In this document: one piece after another, positions 25,885 to 34,474 of the stretch
How positions within the stretch are numbered: position 1 is the stretch's first letter
Layout: every line of letters starts with the position of its first letter
From: Brevibacterium sp. S111
Lineage (GTDB): Bacteria > Actinomycetota > Actinomycetes > Actinomycetales > Brevibacteriaceae
DNA: 42,514 nucleotides
Direction: 5' to 3'
Assembly: GCF_004745075.1 (NCBI RefSeq)
Contig: NZ_RHFH01000020.1
Coordinates: 1-42,514, forward strand
Position numbers and translations under genes: made by a program
Notes under the pieces: generated by a model
What the model was told of the DNA's origin: nothing
The model's input: only the letters and a program-made list of their open reading frames with translations
Database searches by the model: none

Positions 25885-27003
25885 ATGCGCATTTCAGTGC
25901 CCACAGAGGTCAAGAACAACGAGTTCCGAGTCGCCATCACAGCTGCCGGCGTGCACGAGCTCGTCGCCCACGGCCACGAAGTCACCGTGCAGGCGGGAGC
26001 CGGCGAAGGCTCTTTCATCACCGACGGAGAGTATGCCGCCGCGGGTGCGAAGATCGCTCCCGATGCTGAGAGCACCTGGACCGCAGGCGATCTCGTCCTC
26101 AAGGTCAAGGAGCCGATCGCTCAGGAGTACGGCTTCCTGCGCAAGGACCTCATCCTCTTCACCTACCTGCATCTGGCCGCCGACGAGGCGCTCACCCGTG
26201 CCCTCATGGAGGCAGGCACCACCGCGATCGCCTACGAGACCGTGCAGCCCGACGGCGGCGGACTCCCGCTGCTGGCTCCCATGAGTGAGATCGCCGGGCG
26301 CCTGTCGACGCAGGTCGGTGCGCACAGCCTGCTCAAGGCCAACGGCGGCCGCGGCATCCTGCTCTCCGGCGTCCCCGGCGTCGAGCGCGCCAATGTCGTC
26401 GTCATCGGTGCCGGTGTCGCCGGCACGAACGCGGCCCGCATGGCGCTCGGCCTCGGAGCGACCGTCGAGGTCATCGACATCAACATCCCCCGTCTGCGCC
26501 AGATCGACGAGACCTTCGCCGGTGCGATCGGCACGAAGGTGTCGAACAAGTACGAGATCACGAAGGCTCTGGCCGGCGCCGACCTCGTCATCGGCTCCGT
26601 GCTCATCCCCGGAAAGAAGGCTCCGAAGCTCGTCACCGATGAGATGGTCGCGGGCATGAAGCCGGGTTCGGTCCTCGTCGACATCGCCATCGACCAGGGC
26701 GGCTGCTTCGAGAACTCGCGTCCGACGACGCACGATGATCCGACGTTCACCGTTCACAACTCGGTCTACTACTGTGTGGCGAACATGCCCGGAGCCGTGC
26801 CGAACACCGCTACGGCGGCGCTGACGAACTCGACGCTGCCGTTCGCTGTCAAGATCGCCGACCAGGGCTGGCACAAGGCCCTGTCGAATGATTCGGCACT
26901 GGCACGCGGACTCAACATCCACAACGGCCACGTCACCAACGACAACGTCGCCGAGGCATTCGGTCTCGAGGCCGTGTCCGTGGCCCACGCGCTCGCCAAC
27001 TGA
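25885..27003 (+). CDS. ald: alanine dehydrogenase
   Basis: A 372-residue NAD-dependent enzyme interconverting L-alanine with pyruvate plus ammonia. Family blocks are ISVPTEVKNNEFRVA (substrate Arg), VLKVKEPIAQEYGFL (Lys), FTYLHLAAD (catalytic His) and a Rossmann fold with VVIGAGVAGTNAARMA. AGAAGGA lies about 8 nt before ATG 25885; an upstream ATG at 25867 is less likely. A strong inverted repeat stands upstream and a 20-bp hairpin downstream. With two glutamine synthetases and GlnE next door it adds another ammonia-handling step. Confidence 0.96.
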   Translation: MRISVPTEVKNNEFRVAITAAGVHELVAHGHEVTVQAGAGEGSFITDGEYAAAGAKIAPDAESTWTAGDLVLKVKEPIAQEYGFLRKDLILFTYLHLAADEALTRALMEAGTTAIAYETVQPDGGGLPLLAPMSEIAGRLSTQVGAHSLLKANGGRGILLSGVPGVERANVVVIGAGVAGTNAARMALGLGATVEVIDINIPRLRQIDETFAGAIGTKVSNKYEITKALAGADLVIGSVLIPGKKAPKLVTDEMVAGMKPGSVLVDIAIDQGGCFENSRPTTHDDPTFTVHNSVYYCVANMPGAVPNTATAALTNSTLPFAVKIADQGWHKALSNDSALARGLNIHNGHVTNDNVAEAFGLEAVSVAHALAN

Positions 27004-27025
27004 GTCCGACCGCGGTCACCGCAGA

Positions 27026-27069
27026 TGCCGAAGGCCGGCGCTCCCATCCGGGAGTGCCGGCCTTCGGCA
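27026..27069. terminator. bidirectional hairpin terminator between ald and the GntR gene
   Basis: Twenty-nt arms (27026-27045 and 27050-27069) pair with a single G-T wobble around ATCC. It sits between two convergent genes, 22 bp past ald and 58 bp past the GntR stop, so it should end both transcripts. Confidence 0.85.
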
Positions 27070-27127
27070 GTCGACTTCAGAACAATCCGGGCATGAGGCC
27101 CCCGGCCTGACGGGTCTCCCGGGCGGC

Positions 27128-27853
27128 TCAGTCGCGGGAGACGATGGTGGTGTAGCGGAAATGGTCCTCACAGAGCTGACCGGCTTTCTGCGCATCCCCC
27201 TCGGCGATCGCCTCGACGATCGCGGCGTGGTCGGCCACGGCGTGGTCGAAGAGCTCGGCAGAGAACGGGTCGTGGCGGAATCCCGCGTTGATCTTCGTAT
27301 CGATGTCGATGGCCATCCGCACGAGTTCAGGGTTGTGGCCGGCGCGGGCGATCGCGAAATGGAACTGCGCGTCCGCGGTTCGGGCGGCGGCTGCCTCGGC
27401 GCGTTGGGAATAGATCTGAGCCAATTCGTGCAGTTCGGCAAGCTCGGTCTCGGTGCGGCGACGGGCCGCCGTCGCGGCAAGGGAATTCTGAAACACGGCG
27501 CGGGCATCGAGCAGATTGCGCCGCTCGGCGTGGAACTCATCGATACGACCGGCCATGGGCGCCAGCGCTTCTGGGCGGGCGTTCTTGACGAAGGTCCCTC
27601 CCCCGCGTCCTCGGCGACGTTCGACGACACCGAGGCGCTCGAGGCGCAGCAGCGCCGCACGCACGCTCGACCGGGACACCTGCAGATCGGAGGCCAGGGT
27701 CCGCTCTCCCGGCAGAAGGGTGCCTTCCGGCAGAGCCCCGACCGCGATTCCGGAGAGGATGTGGTCGGCGATCTGCTGAGGCGCGCTCGTCAGGCTCACG
27801 ACTTCGCCGAGGCCGGAGAACTCATGGTTCCCGGCCGTCGTCTCCTCGCTCAC
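27128..27853 (-). CDS. GntR-family transcriptional regulator, FadR/FCD subfamily
   Basis: A 241-residue DNA-binding regulator. The winged helix spans about residues 20-85 (PQQIADHILSGIAVGALPEG, PGERTLASDLQVSRSSVRAA, LERLGVVERRRGRGGGTFV), followed by an all-helical FCD ligand domain with Asp/His positions (DARAVFQNSLA, AQFHFAIARAGHN, HAVADHAAIVEAI) that usually bind a metal and an organic acid. The start is GTG 27853, with GGGAGG 6 nt upstream; a longer frame to 28030 has poor N-terminal sequence. The ligand is unknown. It is convergent with ald and divergent from map. Confidence 0.88.
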   Translation of the reverse strand: MSEETTAGNHEFSGLGEVVSLTSAPQQIADHILSGIAVGALPEGTLLPGERTLASDLQVSRSSVRAALLRLERLGVVERRRGRGGGTFVKNARPEALAPMAGRIDEFHAERRNLLDARAVFQNSLAATAARRRTETELAELHELAQIYSQRAEAAAARTADAQFHFAIARAGHNPELVRMAIDIDTKINAGFRHDPFSAELFDHAVADHAAIVEAIAEGDAQKAGQLCEDHFRYTTIVSRD

Positions 27854-28062
27854 TCTGCCTCCCTCTGTTCGCGCCGTCTGTTCTCGCCGGCGGCCCGCGG
27901 TCACGCCCAGATGGTCGGGACCGGAGTCATTCGACGCGGGCGAGTCCGTTCCGAACGCCTCCCCTGTTTCGATTCTAGTCGTGCCCGCGGCCTGCCCGAA
28001 GCAGCGACAGGCGCCCGCGAAGTGGGACAAAGTCGGACAACCACCATAGAATCGAAGGCATC

Positions 28063-28971
28063 ATGACTGCTCACACGCGCCTCCTGACCCCCGGCACCAT
28101 CTCTCCCGAACGGACAGTGCCGAAGACCATCGCCCGCCCCGAATACGTCGGACGCGCCGACGCGAACGAAGGGCGCGGGAACAACTTCTACTCCGCAGAA
28201 GAGATCGAGACCGTCCGAGCAGCGGGACGGATCGCTGCCAATGCTCTGGCCGTCGTCGGAGAGATGATCGTCCCCGGCATCACGACCGACGACATCGACG
28301 CCGTCGCCCACGAGTACATGTGCGATCACGGCGCGTACCCCTCGACCCTGGGCTATCGCGGATTCCCGAAGTCCGTGTGCACCTCGGTCAATGAGGTGAT
28401 CTGTCACGGCATTCCCGATTCGACGGTCATCGAAGACGGTGACATCGTCAATGTCGACATCACCGCCTACTATCAGGGGATGCACGGCGACACGAACTAC
28501 ACGTTCACCGCCGGGCAGGCCGACGAGGAGTCTCGGCTGCTCGTCGAACGCACCTATGAGGCGATGATGCGCGGCATCAAGGCGGTCAGGCCCGGACGCG
28601 AGATCAACATCATCGGTCGCGTCATCGAGAAGTACGCGAAGCGGTTCGACTACGGCGTCGTCCGTGACTACAGCGGCCACGGCGTGGGCCGCGAATTCCA
28701 CTCCGGACTCATCGTCCCCCACTACGATGCCGCGCCCGCGCACGCGGAGACGATCGAACCGGGAATGATCTTCACCATCGAGCCGATGCTCAACCTCGGC
28801 ACGATCGACTGGGATGTGTGGGACGATGCCTGGACCGTGGTGACGAAGGATCGGAGGCGTTCGGCCCAGTTCGAACACACCCTTGTCGTCACCGAGACCG
28901 GCGCGGACATCCTCACCCTGCCGGATGCCGACACGGCGATCGCTGCGGGACCGGTGAACGGTGGAAACTGA
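28063..28971 (+). CDS. map: methionine aminopeptidase type I
   Basis: A 302-residue enzyme that removes the N-terminal Met from new proteins. Metal-site blocks are [20 protein letters not shown] (two Asp ligands), [10 protein letters not shown] (His), FTIEPML (Glu) and [10 protein letters not shown] (Glu). The roughly 50-residue N-terminal extension ([20 protein letters not shown]) resembles the longer actinobacterial MetAP type that has an SH3-ligand-like PxxP stretch. TAGAAT at 28047-28052 lies 10 nt before the ATG, so the leader would be only about 4 nt. PpgK begins 1 nt after its stop. Confidence 0.95.
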   Translation: MTAHTRLLTPGTISPERTVPKTIARPEYVGRADANEGRGNNFYSAEEIETVRAAGRIAANALAVVGEMIVPGITTDDIDAVAHEYMCDHGAYPSTLGYRGFPKSVCTSVNEVICHGIPDSTVIEDGDIVNVDITAYYQGMHGDTNYTFTAGQADEESRLLVERTYEAMMRGIKAVRPGREINIIGRVIEKYAKRFDYGVVRDYSGHGVGREFHSGLIVPHYDAAPAHAETIEPGMIFTIEPMLNLGTIDWDVWDDAWTVVTKDRRRSAQFEHTLVVTETGADILTLPDADTAIAAGPVNGGN

Positions 28972-28972
28972 G

Positions 28973-29815
28973 ATGAGCACCGAGGCGGCCCACAGGTTCG
29001 CAATCGGCATCGACATCGGCGGGACCGGGATCAAAGCGGCACTCGTCGACACCACGACCGGAAGACTGCCGTTCAAACGACTGCGGGTGCTCACCCCGAA
29101 GCCGGGCACCCCGACCGCAGTGGCTGAGACGATCGCCGTGCTGCTCGAGGACCTCACTCAGCAGGCCCTCGATCTCGAACTCGTCACCGATCGGGCAGAA
29201 CTCGACTCTCTGCCCGTGGGCTGCGGCTTCCCCGGCGTGATCCGGCGCGGTCGCGTCGAATACACCGCGAACCTCGATCAGAGTTGGATCGGTTCGCACA
29301 TCGACGCGGTCATCGGCGACCGCACTGGCAGGACTGTGTACTTCCTCAACGATGCCGATGCGGCCGGACTGGCCGAGATGATCTTCGGCGCCGGGCGCAG
29401 CCACCGGAAGAAGACCGTGCTCCTGACCACCCTGGGCACGGGCATCGGCACCGCACTGTTCACACAGGGACGGCTCGTGCCGTATACGGAGCTCGGTCAT
29501 ATCGAGATGAATGGTGCGGATGCGGAGACGCAGGCGGCCGAGTCGGTCAAGACCCGCCTGGGGCTGTCCTATTCGGAGTGGGCGGCACGCCTGCAGCAGT
29601 ACTACTCGCTCGTCGAGCTGTTTGTGGCACCGGACGTCATCATCGTCGGCGGTGGGGTGTCGAAGTCGCATGCGCAGTTCCTGCCGCTCATCTCCACTCG
29701 CGCCAAACTCAAACCAGCGAAGCTGTTCAACAACGCCGGAATCGTCGGTGCGGCGATGATCGCCGTCAACGGCGGGCAGGCGAAGGTCAAGCGCGTTCGG
29801 TCCGAAAAGATGTGA
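28973..29815 (+). CDS. ppgK: polyphosphate glucokinase (PpgK), ROK family
   Basis: A 280-residue kinase that phosphorylates glucose from inorganic polyphosphate and/or ATP, typical of actinobacteria. ROK-family blocks are AIGIDIGGTGIKAALVD (phosphate loop), GCGFPGVIRRG, FLNDADAAGLAEM (catalytic Asp), TLGTGIGTALF and LGHIEMNG. ATG 28973 is preferred over GTG 28961, which lies within map. The gene is translationally linked to map and its stop lies 1 bp from the 3' end of the RNase P RNA on the other strand. Confidence 0.93.
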   Translation: MSTEAAHRFAIGIDIGGTGIKAALVDTTTGRLPFKRLRVLTPKPGTPTAVAETIAVLLEDLTQQALDLELVTDRAELDSLPVGCGFPGVIRRGRVEYTANLDQSWIGSHIDAVIGDRTGRTVYFLNDADAAGLAEMIFGAGRSHRKKTVLLTTLGTGIGTALFTQGRLVPYTELGHIEMNGADAETQAAESVKTRLGLSYSEWAARLQQYYSLVELFVAPDVIIVGGGVSKSHAQFLPLISTRAKLKPAKLFNNAGIVGAAMIAVNGGQAKVKRVRSEKM

Positions 29816-29816
29816 T

Positions 29817-30188
29817 GAGGACAGGCCACCGATACGCCGGGTTCTGTCGACGAGTCGGTCACCCTTCTCGCCTGACGGCCATCTGTCTGGGACCGATGTT
29901 GCCACCGGCCTCAAGCAATCCACCCGACAGCTCGGCGAGCCGCCTCGAACGCTGTCTGTCTGATCTTGCTCCGGATGGGGTTTACCCAGCAGCGTCGGTC
30001 ACCCGACACTCTGGTGGTCTCTTACACCACCGTTTCACCCTTACCCAGTCGGAACTGGGCGGTCTGCTTTCTGTTGCACTGGCCCGCGGGTTGCCCCGGG
30101 TGGGTGTTACCCACCATCCCTGCTCTGGGGAGCCCGGACGTTCCTCAGCCCTCTGACGAGAGCCGCGGCCGTCTGGTGACCTGTCCTC
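29817..30188 (-). ncRNA. rnpB: RNase P RNA (type A)
   Basis: The catalytic RNA that trims tRNA 5' ends. On the minus strand the ends pair as helix P1: GAGGACAGGTCACC (from 30188) with GGTGGCCTGTCCTC (to 29817). The conserved core GAGGAACGTCCGGGCTCC is present near the 5' end, with the universal ACAGAAAG-type and GGGTAAACCCC segments further on and a late AGACAGATGGCCGTC-like P4 partner region. About 372 nt is normal for the family. Its 3' end touches the ppgK stop. Precise ends need a covariance search. Confidence 0.95.
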
Positions 30189-30210
30189 AAGCAACCCAGT
30201 CTAGCGTCTT

Positions 30211-30225
30211 CGACGGACTCCGTCG
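30211..30225. promoter_or_regulatory. 15-bp palindrome in the rnpB promoter region
   Basis: CGACGGA-C-TCCGTCG is a perfect palindrome about 23 bp upstream of the RNase P RNA 5' end. On the minus strand TAGACT (+ coordinates 30199-30204) is a plausible -10 element, so the palindrome falls between -10 and -35, where a repressor or a structured promoter could act. Confidence 0.4.
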
Positions 30226-30312
30226 CACAGCGTCTCTCCCACCTCCCCCGGGTCGAGGCGAACGTGACGAAGCTCATCCGATACCGCCTGCGATCGTGTC
30301 CGCTGGTGCTCC

Positions 30313-30318
30313 TACGAT
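30313..30318 (+). promoter_or_regulatory. -10 element of yaaA, leaderless start predicted
   Basis: TACGAT ends 6 nt before the GTG start at 30325, the same spacing as at lipB and fadD. The GGAAGG between them is too close to the start to act as a Shine-Dalgarno site. The -35 box is weak. Confidence 0.4.
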
Positions 30319-30324
30319 GGAAGG

Positions 30325-31101
30325 GTGAAGATCCTCCTGCCGCCCTCCGAGGGCAAGACGCCGGCCGCCTCCGGACCGACTCTCGACCTCGACGGTCTCT
30401 CGGCTCCGGACCTCACCAGCAAGCGCAAGCGCGTGCTCTCCGCGCTGCAGAAGACGTCGAAGAGCCGGGATGCACTCGAGCGCCTCGGCGTCGGCAGATC
30501 CCTGGCCGCAGATGTCGAACGCAATACGGTTCTCGACTCGATCCCGTGTGCCCCGGCCCTGCTCACCTACTCTGGTGTCCTCTATGAGGCGATGGGCTCG
30601 GACGAGTTGGTGGCCGCGGCCGAGGACGACGAGACCCTGCGTGAACGTCTGCGCCACGTCCAGGTCTTCTCCGCCCTCTTCGGCCGGGTTCACGGCCTCG
30701 ATGTCATCCCGGCCTACCGGCTGGCGATGAAGACCGAGCTGGGAACGCTGGGTCGGCTGACCTCGTACTGGAAGCCGATCCTTGCGAAGTCCTGTGCCCT
30801 CGAACCCGACGAGGTGGCCCTCGACTGCCGTTCGAGCGATTATCGGGCCGCGTGGCCCGGGCCCCATGACCGGGTCGTGCTCATGGGGGCGGTGACCGAC
30901 AGCGACGGCAGACGTCGTGTCGTCTCCCACTGGGCGAAGTTCTATCGCGGGCAGTTCGCCGGCCGTCTCCTCGCCGACGAGCGCCCGCTGCCGCAGACGA
31001 TCGAGGAGCTGGTGGCCCGTGCCGAAGAGTTCTACGAGGTCGAGTTCACTGCGCACACTGCGTCGAAGCCCGCGGCTCTGACAATCGTTCTGCGTGACTG
31101 A
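30325..31101 (+). CDS. yaaA: YaaA-family peroxide stress protein (DUF328)
   Basis: A 258-residue protein of the YaaA family. In E. coli YaaA limits free intracellular iron during hydrogen peroxide stress. Family motifs are the N-terminal KILLPPSEGKT, a central ALFGRVHGLDVIPAYRL, and a C-terminal HWAKFYRGQFAGRLL. The start is GTG and may be leaderless. It is divergent from rnpB and convergent with the zinc-ribbon gene. Confidence 0.9.
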   Translation: MKILLPPSEGKTPAASGPTLDLDGLSAPDLTSKRKRVLSALQKTSKSRDALERLGVGRSLAADVERNTVLDSIPCAPALLTYSGVLYEAMGSDELVAAAEDDETLRERLRHVQVFSALFGRVHGLDVIPAYRLAMKTELGTLGRLTSYWKPILAKSCALEPDEVALDCRSSDYRAAWPGPHDRVVLMGAVTDSDGRRRVVSHWAKFYRGQFAGRLLADERPLPQTIEELVARAEEFYEVEFTAHTASKPAALTIVLRD

Positions 31102-31151
31102 ATCGCTCTGAGCGTGCAGCCCCGGGGCCGTGTGCAATGGCGCGGCAGCGG

Positions 31152-31883
31152 TCAGCTGCGCCGCAGCAGCACCGCTTCGCACTCCTCGCATGCGTAGGTT
31201 TCGTTCACATCGGCGCCGAGCATCGCGTTCCACGCGGCTCCACCGATCTCCTGCCCGCAGGCCTGACAGTTCGGCCCCGTGAGCAGTGCGGCTCCGGGGC
31301 CGCCCTGGCGCACATTCGCCTCGAAGGCCGTCACCACCTGCTGCGGAAGCTCACGTCGAGGCTGTTCGGATTCCGCTTCATTGACTGTGAGAAGTTCGCT
31401 CAGCTCGGCCTGCCGATTCTTGACGGCCGTCTGCACTTCGCGTCCGGCCGCCGTGACCTCGGCAAGCCTGTCATCGATGGCGGCGAGTCCCGCCTCGGCG
31501 GCTTCGAGCCGTTCCATCTCCTCGAGTTCGGACTCCTCGAGTTCGCCCACGCGCTGTTCATGCCCGGCGATCTCGTCCTGCAGATTCACCAGGTCCCGGC
31601 TGGTCAGTCCTGTGCCGTCGTTGAGTTCGACGCTCTTCTTCTCGATCTTCGCCCGCTGGGCCTCGATGAGCGCATTCGTCTCGGCGATCGCAGCACGGTG
31701 GGTTTCGACGACTTCGTTCGCTTGGGCCCGCTCATCGCCGAGTTCCTTGTGCTTGCGCACGAGCTCCTGCAGTTCCCCGGCTCGTTTCGGGTTCTCATGT
31801 TCGTAGCGCAGGGCGCGGCCCTGGGCAGTGAGTTCGATGAGGGTCGTCAGCGCGGCGCGCTGAGCATCGGTGATGAGCATCAA
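31152..31883 (-). CDS. coiled-coil protein with C-terminal C4 zinc ribbon
   Basis: A 243-residue protein. Residues about 20-165 are a long charged heptad-rich coiled coil (for example ELQELVRKHKELGDERAQAN). The C-terminus carries a zinc ribbon, CQACGQ at about residue 208 and CEECEAV near the end, both CxxC. It matches the family of Rv2229c, sometimes called nucleic-acid-binding zinc ribbon proteins. It lies 11 bp downstream of the Nif3-like gene, the same order as Rv2230c-Rv2229c, so the two probably act or are regulated together. Function unproven. Confidence 0.9.
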   Translation of the reverse strand: MMLITDAQRAALTTLIELTAQGRALRYEHENPKRAGELQELVRKHKELGDERAQANEVVETHRAAIAETNALIEAQRAKIEKKSVELNDGTGLTSRDLVNLQDEIAGHEQRVGELEESELEEMERLEAAEAGLAAIDDRLAEVTAAGREVQTAVKNRQAELSELLTVNEAESEQPRRELPQQVVTAFEANVRQGGPGAALLTGPNCQACGQEIGGAAWNAMLGADVNETYACEECEAVLLRRS

Positions 31884-31894
31884 GTGTCTCCTCG

Positions 31895-32755
31895 TCAGTA
31901 GCGTTCGACCCAGGGGTCGGTGTTGACGGCCGAATGCTGCAGGGAGACGGTGAAGCCACGGGCGGCGAACTCCGCTTCGAGTGCTTCGGCCGCGGCGTTG
32001 AGCCAGACGGTCTCGGACGCCCAGTGGGAGACGTCGATGATTTCGAGTCCGCCTTCGCGCCGGTTTGAGGTGTCGAGCGCTTCGGTTGCCGGGTGGTGGC
32101 GCAGGTCAGCGGTGACGTAGACCTCGGCGCCATGGGCGCGAACCTCGTCGAAGAGGGAATCTCCGGCACCCCCGCAGACGGCGACTCGAGTCACTGTCGC
32201 AGCGGGATCTCCGGCGATGCGCACTCCTGTGGTGGTGCGCGGAAGCTGCGCTGCCAGACGTCTGGCAAGCTCTCTCACCGGGGTCGGCTGAGGCAGGTCA
32301 CCGACACGTCCGATGCCCGTAGCAGGAAGCTCAGGCTCGGCGGAGGCGGCGATCCCAGCGGTGTGCGGTGTCAGGGGTTCGGCGTCGGTGATGCCGAGCA
32401 GAGAGATGAGGACATCGGAGACACCGCCGCGAGCGGAATCGGCATTCGTGTGCGCATTGAACAGTGCGATGTCGTTGCTGATGAGCGTGTGCACGGCCCC
32501 GCCCTTGAGCGTGGCGGCGTTCACAGATTTCACCGGTTTGAGCATGAGCGGGTGGTGGTTGAACACGAGATCGGCTCCGAGCACCACAGCCTCGGCGATG
32601 ACCGCGTCCATCGGGTCGAGCGCCAGGAGGATCGAACGCACCTCGGAGTCGGGATCCCCGACCGCCAGGCCCACCGAATCCCAGGACTCGGCCAGGGCCG
32701 GCGGCCACAGCGCATCGAAGACGTCGACGCAGTCACTCACCTTCGGATGTCTCAT
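31895..32755 (-). CDS. Nif3-like dinuclear metal centre protein (DUF34)
   Basis: A 286-residue member of the Nif3/YbgI/DUF34 family, hexameric rings with a dinuclear metal site; GTP cyclohydrolase-I-type-2-like activity and metal-chaperone roles have been proposed elsewhere. Metal-site blocks are DLVFNHHPLM (two His), LFNAHTNADSARGG (His, Asp) and the C-terminal DVSHWASE with VTADLRHH upstream. The zinc-ribbon gene follows 11 bp downstream. It is divergent from fadD. Confidence 0.9.
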   Translation of the reverse strand: MRHPKVSDCVDVFDALWPPALAESWDSVGLAVGDPDSEVRSILLALDPMDAVIAEAVVLGADLVFNHHPLMLKPVKSVNAATLKGGAVHTLISNDIALFNAHTNADSARGGVSDVLISLLGITDAEPLTPHTAGIAASAEPELPATGIGRVGDLPQPTPVRELARRLAAQLPRTTTGVRIAGDPAATVTRVAVCGGAGDSLFDEVRAHGAEVYVTADLRHHPATEALDTSNRREGGLEIIDVSHWASETVWLNAAAEALEAEFAARGFTVSLQHSAVNTDPWVERY

Positions 32756-32821
32756 GGCTCCACACTATTACATTCCCCGAGCGGGAACCTTCCGAGCTGG
32801 GGGCCCGGCAATGAGATCAAC

Positions 32822-32851
32822 TTCACACATCGTCGAATTCGCCCATATATT
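32822..32851 (+). promoter_or_regulatory. fadD promoter, leaderless transcript predicted
   Basis: TTCACA (32822-32827), an 18-bp spacer and TATATT (32846-32851) lie 6 nt before the ATG at 32858. The transcript should begin at or within one base of the start codon. No Shine-Dalgarno sequence at normal spacing is present (only GGAACC next to the ATG). Confidence 0.55.
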
Positions 32852-32857
32852 GGAACC

Positions 32858-34399
32858 ATGTCAGTTTCAGATACCGCAGCCGCCTCTCCGACCTCCAGCA
32901 ACACTTCGACGATCTCCGATCTCATCCGTCGCAGCGCCGGCCGCTTCTCCGCGGCCACGGCGATCGAATTCTCGGATCGGAGGTGGACATACGCTCAGCT
33001 CGACGAAGCTGTCACGGCCGTCGCCCGGGAGCTTGTGCGCCTGGGCGTGACGAAGGGCGACCGAGTGGCCGCCTATGGCAAGAACTCGGATCTCTACGTC
33101 TTCCTCTACCTCGCCTGTGCCCGCAAGGGTGCCATCCACGTGCCGGTGAACTATCAGCTGAAGAACGACGAGCTCGACTACATCCTCGACAACGCCGGAG
33201 CGAAGATCGTCTTCGCCGACGGCGACCTGCTCGACACCGTCACGGCCACTCCGACGGGTGGGAGCGCTCAGGTCATCGACTTCTCGACTCTCGTGCCTGT
33301 CGCCACCGCAGGTGACATCGCCCCGGTCGGCGCAGGTGAGTTCTCGGTCACCGATGCCGATGTCGCACAGCTGCTCTACACCTCCGGCACCACCTCGGCG
33401 CCGAAGGGAGCAGTCATGACACACCGCGCACTGATCCACGAATACCTCTCGGCGCTGCTGTCGCTCGACTTCACCGCGGATGATCGCTGCGTCCATGCGC
33501 TCCCGCTCTACCACTCCGCGCAGATGCACGTCTTCCTCATCCCGCTGCTGTCCGTCGGCGCCCACAACATCATCGTCCCCGCACCGGTTCCCGATGAGCT
33601 GCTGGCGATCTTCGAAGAACGCGAGATCAGCACATTCTTTGCCGCGCCCACGGTCTGGGTGGCACTGGCGAACAGTCCCGAGCTCGAGACCCGCAATCTC
33701 GACAGCCTCCGCAAGGCCTACTACGGCGCCTCGATCATGCCCGGACCAATCCTCGACCGACTCCGGGCACGCTTGCCTGAACTCGGGTTCTACAACTGCT
33801 TCGGGCAGTCCGAGCTCGGCCCCCTGTGCACGGTGCTGCGCCCGGAGGAGCACGACGATCATCCGGGCTCCGCCGGACGCCCCGTCATGTTCGTCGAGAC
33901 CCGCGTCGTCGACTCGGCCGGCAACAACGTCGCCCCGGGCACTGAAGGCGAGGTCCTCTACCGCTCACCGCAGCTGTGCGAAGGCTATTGGAATCGTCCC
34001 GACGCCACCGCCGAGGCATTCGACGATGGCTGGTTCCACTCCGGCGACCTCGTCAAGGTCGATGAGGAGGGCTTCATCGAAGTCGTCGACCGTGTCAAGG
34101 ACGTCATCAACACCGGCGGAGTCCTTGTCGCCAGCCGGCAGGTCGAAGACGCGATCTTCGAGCTGGCTCCGGTCGCCGAGGTGGCAGTGGTCGGCGTCGC
34201 CGATGAGAAGTGGATCGAAGCGATCACGGCCTTCGTCGTCCTCAGATCGGGACAGCCGGAACTGAGCGCTGACGAGGTCATCGCCCACGTCAAGAACCGT
34301 CTGGCGGGCTTCAAGGTGCCCAAACGAGTGGAATTCGTGGCCGAACTTCCGAAGAACTCTGCCGGCAAGATCCTCAAGCGCAGCCTGCGCGACGTCTGA
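32858..34399 (+). CDS. acyl-CoA synthetase / AMP-dependent ligase (FadD-like)
   Basis: A 513-residue adenylate-forming enzyme that activates a fatty or other carboxylic acid to its CoA thioester. Motifs are the ATP-binding LLYTSGTTSAPKGAVMTH (A3), YGASIMPG, NCFGQSELGPL (A5), SGDLVKVDEEGFIEVVDRVK (A7/A8), and the C-terminal catalytic Lys in PKNSAGKILKRSLR (A10). The chain-length preference cannot be told. The long upstream open frame to 32093 is antisense to the Nif3 gene and is not used; ATG 32858 follows a good leaderless promoter. Confidence 0.93.
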   Translation: MSVSDTAAASPTSSNTSTISDLIRRSAGRFSAATAIEFSDRRWTYAQLDEAVTAVARELVRLGVTKGDRVAAYGKNSDLYVFLYLACARKGAIHVPVNYQLKNDELDYILDNAGAKIVFADGDLLDTVTATPTGGSAQVIDFSTLVPVATAGDIAPVGAGEFSVTDADVAQLLYTSGTTSAPKGAVMTHRALIHEYLSALLSLDFTADDRCVHALPLYHSAQMHVFLIPLLSVGAHNIIVPAPVPDELLAIFEEREISTFFAAPTVWVALANSPELETRNLDSLRKAYYGASIMPGPILDRLRARLPELGFYNCFGQSELGPLCTVLRPEEHDDHPGSAGRPVMFVETRVVDSAGNNVAPGTEGEVLYRSPQLCEGYWNRPDATAEAFDDGWFHSGDLVKVDEEGFIEVVDRVKDVINTGGVLVASRQVEDAIFELAPVAEVAVVGVADEKWIEAITAFVVLRSGQPELSADEVIAHVKNRLAGFKVPKRVEFVAELPKNSAGKILKRSLRDV

Positions 34400-34402
34400 G
34401 GA

Positions 34403-34445
34403 CGTCTGCCGGTCGAGCCCACACGGCTCCGATTCGACGCAGACG
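34403..34445. terminator. imperfect bidirectional hairpin between fadD and bioB
   Basis: CGTCTGC (34403-34409) pairs with GCAGACG (34439-34445), and within it GTC-GAGCC pairs with GGCTC and GAC around CACAC, with a bulge. It lies between the convergent fadD and bioB genes. It is weaker than other hairpins in the window. Confidence 0.45.
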
Positions 34446-34474
34446 GATTCGGCCTCGGAAAAGAGGGACGATCC

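Noticed and set aside
29284..30156. 290-codon open frame over the 3' half of ppgK and rnpB
   Set aside because: It runs through the ppgK coding region in another frame and through the structured RNase P RNA, so it is a chance frame.
32093..32857. Upstream extension of fadD by 255 codons
   Set aside because: It is antisense to the Nif3-like gene, and a good promoter stands just before ATG 32858, where AMP-ligase homology begins.
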